Shown: one piece after another, positions 55,521 through 64,000 of the stretch
Layout: every line of letters starts with the position of its first letter
Position numbering within the stretch: position 1 is the first letter of the stretch
Source of the DNA: Amphibalanus amphitrite
Lineage: Eukaryota > Arthropoda > Thecostraca > Balanomorpha > Balanidae
Direction: 5' to 3'
Length of the DNA: 64,000 nt
Assembly (NCBI RefSeq): GCF_019059575.1
Contig: NW_024881503.1
Location: forward strand, 186,001-250,000
Notes under the pieces: generated by a model
Database searches by the model: none
Told to the model about the DNA's origin: nothing
Seen by the model: the letters and a program-made list of their open reading frames with translations, nothing else
Program-made: the position numbers and the translations under genes

Positions 55521-55802
55521 TTACAATATCATAGCGGAGTGGTGCAAAAGCTGATTCGAGTCACCACCAATAACATTCACAAAATAATGCGGTTGCATGA
55601 GACACGATCGGGCACTTCCACGGGCTTTGACGCAACGGCACTTACAACAGGCGAGTGAGCAAGTTGATCCTGCCATGTCAGGTACATTGTGCACTGTGCA
55701 GTCCATCAAATATTTGCCATACTTTGCAGATTCAAGCAAGTTTTTTTTTTTCTGGGCGAGGCTTACCAACAGAAATATCGCTGGCTTCCGGTATACCTTC
55801 AT
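55521..55802 (-). CDS. Candidate small Cys-rich protein, second exon of a two-exon gene
   Basis: The open frame has 93 codons from ATG 55802 (context GAGGCATGA). A strong acceptor, TTTTCTGTTTGCAG, lies just above 55831, and AATAAA on the minus strand at about 55474-55479 lies 45 nt past the stop. The candidate first exon (56137-56260) has no ATG, so this is the first ATG of the spliced transcript. The protein begins MKVYRKPAIFLLVSLAQ, has KKK and KYGKYLMD, then a cluster of six Cys in about 20 residues (CSLACCKCRCVKARG). I do not recognise the family. The cluster could bind metal. An in-frame TGA lies just upstream of the ATG. Confidence 0.4.
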   Translation of the reverse strand: MKVYRKPAIFLLVSLAQKKKNLLESAKYGKYLMDCTVHNVPDMAGSTCSLACCKCRCVKARGSARSCLMQPHYFVNVIGGDSNQLLHHSAMIL

Positions 55803-56136
55803 GCCTCAGTCTTCCACAACTTTAAGCAACTCTGCAAACAGAAAAGAAAATTAACTGAGTGATTTTAAAATATCAGTGAGGATGGCTTTATTATCTACAT
55901 CAACTGACTTTTGTATAAGATAAATCAATGTGAGGCAATATGTGTAGCTTACACATTTTAAAAAAAGGCTAGACAGCAACTGAAAGAAAGTCCGTCTTCC
56001 AACAGTCGGAATTCAAACGAAACAGTGGCCCACAACGGTCAAGGGGTGAATTCTATGACCCAACATGTGTTCAGAATATTACAAAATGAATAAAATGTCC
56101 CCCATTGCTACGTAAATATCATACAATATAACGTAC

Positions 56137-56260
56137 CTTCGGAATATCCCCGCCCGAGAACTTCACAACGCACCGTGCCACAACACAACCGCACCAACCG
56201 CCGGCAGCCGCAGAACTGAACAATGGCGGCCGGAAATGACGGCCCCGCGCCGGAAGTTAA
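56137..56260 (-). promoter_or_regulatory. Candidate promoter and non-coding first exon
   Basis: On the minus strand, ACTTCCGG (ETS-type), a GC-rich stretch and GCCGCCATTG (YY1-type, common at start sites of housekeeping genes) precede a GC-rich leader. The leader ends at ATTCCGAAG then GTACGT, a good donor (56136 down). An intron of about 305 bp leads to the acceptor above 55831. Confidence 0.4.
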
Positions 56261-56878
56261 GGACGCGTTTTAGAAGCAGTCTCAGACTCGTCGCTGCTCA
56301 CCGTAGCAGGGATTTATGAGGCACTACCGAATCAAAGTCGTTTCGCCTCATTCGGCAACACGAAAACCCTACCAGGACTAGTCCGATGATGAGTTTCCGA
56401 CTAGGTGGCGTGTGCGCAGGATTATATTTAAAGCACGTGCAGGGCGGTGCCTCATTAGCCGACATAATAATTATATGACACGATAATGAAACACGCATGT
56501 AACTAGCATGCAACAAGCTTCTGGCGGATTTAATTATGAGACTATGCGTAGTTTTCCGACACAGCGCGAAATCTGTTGATAAGCAGGCAGGGGTGTTAGG
56601 GAAGCATTTAAGTTATTAGGTTACCGTTTGTAACCAATTGTTTCACGAGGCCACTCTTTAACTAACAACCCTCAGGCTGATAATGTCCCTATATATAACA
56701 GCAAGGTACAATGGACTACCGTGTAACCCACTCCTTGTCATAGAATTGGCTCGTGACATTTTTTTACAGTGAACGGCGTGCAAAAGCTTTGTGGGACATA
56801 AGTATGATGACACACGAACGGGCTGAGTTGGCATTAGACACATATGCTACTGATGACACAAGCAACTACGTTTTTCGT

Positions 56879-56928
56879 GCCATATAGCCTCGTTGCTGGT
56901 GCGCCCTAAAACACCAAATCATCGTCAT
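56879..56928 (+). mobile_element. 5'-truncated SINE remnant with 16-bp target duplication
   Basis: The 16-bp sequence CAACTACGTTTTTCGT occurs at 56863-56878 and 56929-56944. Between them lies a 50-bp tail fragment with GCCTCGTTGCTGGTGCGCC, CTAAAACACCAAATC and an ATC-type end. This tail type is familiar to me from arthropod (notably tick) SINE-like repeats. Duplication length and truncation fit LINE-driven insertion. Confidence 0.75.
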
Positions 56929-56944
56929 CAACTACGTTTTTCGT

Positions 56945-59808
56945 CCTCATCACATGCTTATGAAATAATCAAGGAAAGTGTGATATATAACGAAGAACGC
57001 TAAACATCAGCATTTCCGTGTCTTGTAAAACAAAGGTAACGCAAAAAAAAAAGAATCGCGTTTACACTCGAAGAGGAGTCCTCCTGACACATGCGAGATT
57101 ACATGTCCTAGGCGTCCTAGGCTACTAATCCAACTAATCTAAGCTAACATCGTGAGCAATAAACGTGTCTGGTGTAGGGATGAAATCAGCAGAGGCTTCC
57201 GGTGAAAAAGATGTGGAAAAGTTCCGGCCACACTTTGTGGTCTTCTAATGCATGGTGAACTAATGGAATTGTTTGAATCTCTACCATACCGTTGTTAATT
57301 CAGCACTGAAATCGCACTAAAGTTACATGCAGTACAAAGCCATATCGGTTCATTCATGTATAGTAGGTAGTAGTGTGCTTTCAATAAGTTACATTATTCA
57401 TTCTTTAATATCACCGTGAGAAAAGCATCCTAAAAAATCGGACGTGGTCACGAGCAAGCATTGGTATGGCGACCAACAGGGGGCACCTTTCCTTGCCGTG
57501 TGTCGAAGGACACTGCACAGGAAAATGGACAGTCAGTCAGGGCTCTGTTGTAACCAGCTGGACTAAATGCACGACTTCGGCTCACTCTGTGAGCTCATTC
57601 GGTGGAGTCCAACTGAAACTTCTGTGTGCTGCGGCTAAGTCACTGCCGTGGAACTCTGATAGTTTTCTCCCTAAACTCCGACGTCATAGCTGATTATTCA
57701 TTCAATAGATCACATAGATTGAAGCCGATCTTGCGGATGCTCACTAAAGCGTTTGTTATATGGAGCTCAATGCTCAATATCTTGGTTTCATTGATCTTGA
57801 TGTTCTTTCTATGCTGTTGAGGAGCTCCCAAATAATGTGTTTGCTTTTTCAATCTATTTTGATAATGATAAAATCACTCGGCCGTAGGGCAGCGCCATTG
57901 ACCTAAGCATTTCATAACACACTTTTCTATGCACGCAAGCATCATCGGGCACATGCGAATACGCCTTTGCGTTTCTCCTGCAAGAAACTGAAGAAAGCGA
58001 TGGCAGGCTGCGGTCCGAGCTGAAATTGGCTGCGCGCTGGCCATTCCAGGGAAAGTGACACGCCCCCCCCCCTTTCCGTGCCGCCGTGCCTAGTCGCCAG
58101 ACGCCCAAAATATCACGCTGGCGTCCGAATCCTGCCTCAGCCGCGCACCTTCGCCCAGCTGTGTTCATTTTGGCACGTGCTGGCTGCCAGCTGGCACTGC
58201 CACGATGAATTTCCAACGCACCTTCAAAGCTTTAGGCGTGCAGTCACGTGGCGAAAAACGTTTGTTTGTCCCCCAAGATGATAATAAGCCCAATAGATAA
58301 TTCTAGCTGAAGCAGGATTTGAAGTGCAGCAAAACAGACCAAGAAGTTTATAGCTAGTTTGCACTTCGCTTCTTGAGCAGACCGTACATATGCAAAAAAG
58401 CAAAACCAACGATGGGGACATTCACTTCTTTACATCAGGTGAGGTGCCATGTACTTATGAAAAAAAGTTTATTTAAGTCATACCTTGCATATCCTTACCT
58501 TCAACAATTTGTTTTTTCATATTAGGTACAACTATGGGTTTCCGCTAGATATAAAAAGAATGTAATTGAAATAAGCCGCGCTTATGTCAAGGCTCTTGAG
58601 GAGAAAAGTCGAGGTGAGCCGGTTAGTCTGAAATGCTCGTAATCGTTCGCCGTTCCACGGAAATGTGCGATTATACGATAGTTTTGCGACTTCTCACTGT
58701 GAGTGGCTACTTCAATTCTGATAATGCTCGTCAAGAGTGGCATGACAAGCACGCATGACCATTGACCACTGAGCATGTGAGCATTGCAAGAACAATGTGT
58801 CTTTATGCACATCCCAAGATAGGTAAGTGTGACATAACTATTTGTAATAACATGAAAGTGAAAGTTAGAAAATGCAAATATGTTTCATTTCAATTGACAA
58901 GCAAATTGACAATTTATCCCAAAAGCCCTTCAGAAAAAAATCTGAGAGGTTAAAATCTGCAGTAAGGCCTAACGTTATCCGTTAGTGTAACAGTGTAACA
59001 CACCAGCTTGATAAAGAACAAACGCATTCAATTCCGATCCTGCCCCACGCCCCCCCCCCCCTTCCTCCCCACGGCAGTGACACGACTATTGGCACCGGTC
59101 CAAGAGCCACGCGTTTCAGTCGGCCCGGCTGACATGACTAATGTTTATTTACGTGAAGAGACGAAGACGCCCCAGGTCGCTCGCTGATTGGCTGTTTAAA
59201 ATACCAGCCTCTGTGGGGCCGAGCGACACATTCCTGCAACTGGAAGTTCCGGTAAATGATGTAGCTGTTGGCACCAAAGCTGACGGTGTCGTGGTGGTGT
59301 CATTAAGTTGAATTATTCACTGTTAAACATTTTGTTTACTGATGTCTTTACTTATTTCATGTGCTTTATGATAACTAGCGTGAAGAGACTTCCTTATTTA
59401 ATACCAGGCAATCAAGTCAACGCGCTTGTATTGTAGTGTGGTTTCAACTTTCAATTATTTTGTATGCGCTCATGCCGTCTATGTACAATGATAAAGAGCG
59501 TGCAGTAATAATATACGGAAATTACAACAAAAACGATTAGAACCCTAATGCTATGTAGAAACCAATAGCTACACTATGTACCATAATTTTTATTTTATTT
59601 TATAGTTACCTTGTCTAGAATAAATTTATCATCAGTGCTTTGCCATTGGCAATGGTAACCGTATTCGCTCCTAATGTTACTGCTAAAAATGCTGCCAAAA
59701 ATACTAAAATAAATAAAAATACCTAAAATACATCTATTGATAATAACTGCCGCGATTCCAAATAAGGACAACATAGTGCCCACTGGTAGCTGATGAAGCG
59801 CTACTCAC
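56945..59808. other. No gene recognised
   Basis: Unique sequence. A C-run at 58065-58073 and another at 59051-59060 are simple. Several short open frames lack support. Confidence 0.4.
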
Positions 59809-59980
59809 TGTTGCGTTGGCGGGGTGACCATTATACTCAGTGCTGAGGTGGCCAGGGCTCCAGCGATCTGGCAGCCCTCACTGGGTCCGTAGATCTGGCA
59901 GCCCGGGACAGGACCGGCAGAGAAGCGACGCCGAGGGGGCTCCGGGGGACAGAGAAGCCCTGCCTCCGACCGGTCACCGC
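59809..59980 (-). CDS. Exon-like block, upstream exon 2 of the long isoform (inferred)
   Basis: The acceptor is CTCGCCCTGCCGCAG (above 59980) and the donor is ACGCAACA then GTGAGTAG (59808 down). The block is 172 nt; the only open frame enters in phase 1 and leaves in phase 2. It encodes GDRSEAGLLCPPEPPRRR, FSAGPVPGCQIYGPSEGC, QIAGALATSALS and IMVTPPTQ. GC-rich codon use contrasts with flanking AT-rich DNA. Phases match 63460-63595 before it and 48658-48801 after it. The GCQIxG pair superficially resembles a GPCR segment, but nothing else supports that. Confidence 0.45.
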
Positions 59981-60000
59981 CTGCGGCAGGGCGAGAGGGG

Positions 60001-60510
60001 TCACAGGTCAGAGCCAGAGGTCACGGGAATCAACGAGGTCAAAGGTCAGCAAGGTCACCAGTCATCGAGGTCATAGGAGTCAGATGGATCATAGGTCAGT
60101 CCGGTTACGGACCAATGAGGCCTGAAAGCACCGATATAAAAGGTCATTGGGGTCACTGGTCAGTGACTTCATTTGCCCAGCTGTCAGTCACACGTAATCT
60201 ATGAATTCTTGGTGATGTCATAGATCAGAGAGGTTACAGGTCGACGAACGATGTCAAGTGAGAGACAACTGGGATCTAGGACTGAGGTCATTGCTGCCAG
60301 TTGCCACCGTTCAGCTGGGTCACGGCACTGCGGGGTCAGAGGTCAGATGTCAGTGGGGTCACGGTACTGCGGGGTCAGAGGTCAGCGGGGTCACGGTACA
60401 GCAGAGTCGGAGGTCAGTGAGGTGACGGTACGGTCTCAGAGGTCAACGTGGTCACTGTTCATACAGCGGGTCGGAGCTCAAAGAGGACAGCTCAGCGGGA
60501 CAGAGGTCGA
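60001..60510. repeat. AGGTCA-rich degenerate tandem array
   Basis: About twenty GGTCA words occur at irregular 8-25 bp spacing in one orientation, for example ACAGGTCAGAG and GAGGTCAAAGGTCAG. AGGTCA at 60036-60041 and 60043-60048 is a perfect one-spacer direct repeat (DR1). The array lies directly upstream (minus sense) of the acceptor of exon 59809-59980. It has no TTAA ends, unlike the AGGTCA-rich transposons. Confidence 0.7.
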
Positions 60511-60793
60511 ATGAGGTGCGGTGTGCAGATCAGCAAAGTCACAGCTCCCAGCAAATGCAGCTGGTCAGCAGGTTGGAAGTTCAAAACAGGGTTGTTATTC
60601 AGCAGCGTTCACGGTGCTCGGGTTCAGAAACGTATAAACATTGCAAGCAACGCTGCATTAAACATAGGCCGAATTTATGCATATTTATGAGAGTGAATTC
60701 GACTACAGATTGGCAAGAAAGGCTTCCTATCAGCGATGTATCAAATGCCAAGTAACAAGTGATGTGACGGTTGCGGCTTCCATTAGTCTGATC

Positions 60794-60909
<116 letters not shown>

Positions 60910-60929
60910 AAAAGAAGAAAAGTACGATT

Positions 60930-63459
60930 CAACGAAAAAGAGGTGACAATCGCCACCCGAAACTGTTTGAAAACTAGATATCCTATCATTTTTTTCTCCT
61001 AGAAACATAACATTTCAATTTGTGAATATGTAATACACCTGGCGGTAAAGACGAGAGCTGCTTGCCTTATAAAAGCCAGATGCCTATAAACAAGACCTGA
61101 CTTCCGCTGCTCTGCTCTGTATTTGATAAGACGCCATGTATGACCTGCTTTGTCATGCAAAATAGCATACGTATTTTTAACATCAAAGGCATCCCAAGTG
61201 CCAAACATAACACATCGCGGCTCTGTCTGTAACGCATGAACAGGTAACGCCACGCTAAGCATTTCCGTAAGCCATAAACTCCTTGCGGATTGGCACAATT
61301 AGTAGCAGTGTGACAGCCAAGCCATTCCGGCGGATTCAGCGCTGTGTATAAGTTGGCTGTTTATTTTGAATCGGAACCCATGTGAAGCTGACAGAGGTCG
61401 TTGACAAGGCCGGAGGTCTGCAGGCCGTTTATAAACAGACCATCGGCCAACGTGACACGTGATTGGTTTGAATTTACGGCCGATAAACACTGAACAGATC
61501 GACAGTAGTCCAGGGAACGACGCTCGCTGCTTATGTGACTTTGAACGAGAAATTCACGGAAACAGAAGCACGCTCTAAGAACATTGAACAGAGAATCTAA
61601 TGTCGCTAGCATTCTAACAATACCTAGAAAGCAGCCGAAAAGACGGATAACGAAGGTATGTCAAACACAAACGACACACGGCAGGGGCGCAAGAGACGAA
61701 CAGAGCTTCGCTGAATCTTGGTGCAACAGCAGCGGACGACTATGCAGCCTCGGTCTTGTTTCCAGGAGTGGCCTGGTTGGTGCAAACGCCTGCTTTTGAG
61801 TATGACTTATTGGGTGTATACCTAATTTAGCCTACCCACCCATTATTTTATCGTTTTACTCGGGAAAAGCCGCCTAGGTGCCGAAAGAGCCAATGATGTC
61901 GAAATAACTGAGATAATAAACAAGAAGACGGATTAGGTGCGAACGCTGTAGAAAGTAAGCAATTGGAGAGCAAAGATCAGAATAAAAACACGCTGAAAGT
62001 GCAGTTCTCAGAGCTTCCCCGACGAACGTTGACGAGGCGTTTTGCAACTGGCTCGTCTGTTAGCAAGCGATGACGTCAAAAGTCGTTATAGTCTCAGTTT
62101 TTGTTTCAGAGTGCTGTTACGTGTGCGCGCAGACTCTAGCCTTCTTCTTTTCTTTCGCAACTTGACCAGCTAATTAAACAGGTGACGTCGTAGCACAGAG
62201 GAGATGGATAGATCGCTTGCGTGGAAGCTCATTAATCAAAATTTCGATATCGGATAACTTTCGCAAACATCATCAAGGAAGACGAGGACGTTTAATCCCA
62301 AGAAGATACGCCCAGCTGCAGCCAATTGGAGAAGTGTCTTAAAGTCTCCTTAAACTTAAAAATTGCTTTATCAATTGACTGCTGACTTCTGAAAATCTGC
62401 TGAACGGCAAAGCACTTGCGCGTAGAAAAAAAAAACAGTACAACAATCATGAACACTGCAAATAAAGTGAGGGTCGGGGAAAGGTTTCCATATCCAACTA
62501 TGCGCTTTTTAATGGATGAATTGTAAATCCCTAGAGCAGTGAAACAGTGCATTGATGCATATGATGGTCGAACAAAAACATGCTGAGTGGTTACTTTAAG
62601 TACAATTTAGTGTCGCACTCGCGGCAGTGTGCACGCTTATGGATTTGCTTTTTTAAAACTTCGAAGATGACACCACATTGAAATTATTGTCCAACTCGTC
62701 CATACCTTTATTTTGTTTTAAGTTTAGGCTCGCATTCGTTTGATAAAACAACAGCAACTAGCGGGATAAAGTCCATTGCTTATCAATTTAAAATAGCATT
62801 GAGTTTCCGCCTACGATAGCGTTGAGCTACGCAATAGCAGACGGCAATCAACCCTAGGACTGAACGTTAATAAAGTTATCTAAGTTAGTCATCCACTTCA
62901 AAGTGTGCAGTTGCACTTTGCCCAGGGATTGGATCGTGAAAATTCGGAAGTTGTTTGCGGCACAGTGTAAACATAGCAAAGTACACTCAAGCCTTATCTA
63001 GTCTAGCCGGATTCAATCACGAGGCTGGCACACAAGAACTCTTTGTGTTGTGTTTAAGGTATCACCTTGGCTCAAGTTCATCGGAAATGCAGTGGAATGT
63101 GCCAAGCTTACATAAGATATGAAGCAAAAACTGTTGACATTTTTCCGGCTTCAAACTCAGATACTCAGATTGCGCATGTTTGGTTGGTTCGTGGAACAAA
63201 ACAACGAGCAACGGCAGGCCACAAGAACATCACCAGCAAATATGAAAAGGGCGTTATAGATATCAACTCATGCGCCTACTTGGATGCGTGCCACAGATGG
63301 TGACATTCTTTTTGCGTCACTCTTCCGTTGGGCATGGTGGTGCGCACAAGAGGGCGTCTCAAGGATAGAAATACACGTGATAAATGTGATAAAGGATTGT
63401 GCAACAATGTTCTGCGATTGATTTCGTTGGCCTGCTTTCGAGAGATAAGATATATTTAC
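60930..63459. other. Probable intron, nothing recognised
   Basis: Unique AT-rich DNA. The small frames at 60999-61612 and 62292-62552 show no conserved domain or consistent splice context. Confidence 0.4.
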
Positions 63460-63595
63460 CAGTCATGAGACCAACATCAGAGAACGCCCTTCTGTCTCTG
63501 ACTGCGACATCGGCACTGTTTGACCTTGACCTCTCGTGACTCTTCGAGCGTGACCTCCTGCCGCGCTCCGCCTGCTCCTCCTTGCGCCGATCCAT
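63460..63595 (-). CDS. Exon-like block, candidate first coding exon of the long isoform
   Basis: The ATG at 63595 has context GAGGAAATGG, and an in-frame TGA lies upstream. The donor is CATGACTG then GTAAATAT (63459 down). It encodes MDRRKEEQAERGRRSRSK, SHERSRSNSADVAVRD and RRAFSDVGLMT, a basic Arg/Ser-rich start with RSRSNS and RRAFS sites of the kind favoured by basophilic kinases. It ends in phase 1, matching 59980. There is no homology evidence; assignment to the GRAM gene is by strand, order and phase only. Confidence 0.42.
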
Positions 63596-64000
63596 TTCCT
63601 CCAACCCTTCAGCTGGAGTTTCCAACCGTTTATCACACCTACAACGTCACTATCTCACCTATGAGCTCACTATCTCACACCACTTCACCTCTCGCCCAAA
63701 TCTCACCGACAAACTAAGCTCGGTAAACCTGCGCTCGATACCGTTCGCCAACAGTCCAAGGGTCCACTTTCCTCGGCTACCGATCGGCAGGGACCAGGCT
63801 CGACGGGGGTCCGCACAGCACCAACTAACTGCCTCTGAACGGGGCCCGGCCAGGCCCACCGCTAAAAATACAACACCGCGTGTGAGACTGTAGCCGAGTT
63901 GGCTCGAAGCACCGGCGGCAGATCGCTGTCCTGTACGATTTGGGACGGAAACACAACAGAGGTTGACCTATCGAATATCAAGTGGCCAGTGAGACTGCTC
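63596..64000 (-). other. Possible 5' leader or promoter of the long isoform
   Basis: Repeats of CTATCTCAC(C/A) occur at 63650-63690 and GC content rises towards the window end. No TATA box or start-site motif was confidently seen. Confidence 0.25.

Noticed and set aside
59809..59980. Opsin or other GPCR exon (GCQIYG, GCQIAGALATSALSIM)
   Set aside because: Only a superficial resemblance; no DRY-type motif or hydrophobic helix follows and the segment is Pro-rich.

Overview
The window is animal nuclear DNA, most likely from an arthropod (I lean towards a crustacean, unproven). It has spliced genes with GT/AG boundaries and very long introns, an intronless secreted C-type lectin, long (GA)n tracts, a SINE remnant with the A-rich 'CTAAAACACC' tail type I associate with arthropods, and a dense mix of DNA transposons. 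It is not bacterial: almost every open frame is spurious.

Genes. Most of the window is probably introns of one minus-strand gene. Three exons, at 9592-9731, 8968-9071 and 5478-5684, join in phase and encode a nearly complete GRAM lipid-binding domain of the GRAMD1/GRAMD2 kind. Two alternative 5' ends are possible. A short form starts at 15376 with a strong Kozak ATG. A long form uses exon-like blocks at 63460-63595, 59809-59980 and 48658-48801. Both forms end in the same phase and could splice to 9731. The C-terminal part lies beyond position 1. A 154-residue C-type lectin (21275-21739) and a candidate two-exon small-protein gene (55.5-56.25 kb) lie inside these introns, both on the minus strand.

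Mobile DNA. The standout is a set of eleven elements flanked by TTAA or close variants (piggyBac-like target, CCC... ends). Each terminus whose sequence is present carries a poly-G/poly-C hairpin, and one end only has its terminal motif duplicated with a 26-28 bp period. Most interiors are full of AGGTCA half-sites. Other elements are a hAT-like element nested in one of them and carrying a decayed, unclassified coding region; an element with CACAGTG ends and a 5-bp duplication resembling Transib/RSS; a dead full-length mariner; five hAT-type short elements with intact or near-intact 8-bp duplications; a Harbinger-type MITE; and a 5.7 kb element with 33-bp inverted repeats and a 7-bp duplication whose body is a 371-bp dimeric satellite, itself hit by three further insertions.

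Layout. 1-5 kb: TTAA elements and nested hAT-like element. 5.4-15.4 kb: GRAM exons with an intronic Transib-like element and a TTAA element. 17.4-19.5 kb: two abutting TTAA elements. 21-23.5 kb: lectin and mariner. 24.6-30.3 kb: composite satellite element. 30.8-36.4 kb: minisatellite, nested TTAA elements, simple repeats. 38.6-45.3 kb: E-box repeat block and MITEs. 47.1-48.1 kb: TTAA element. 48.7-63.6 kb: upstream exons, hAT element, small gene, SINE and AGGTCA array.
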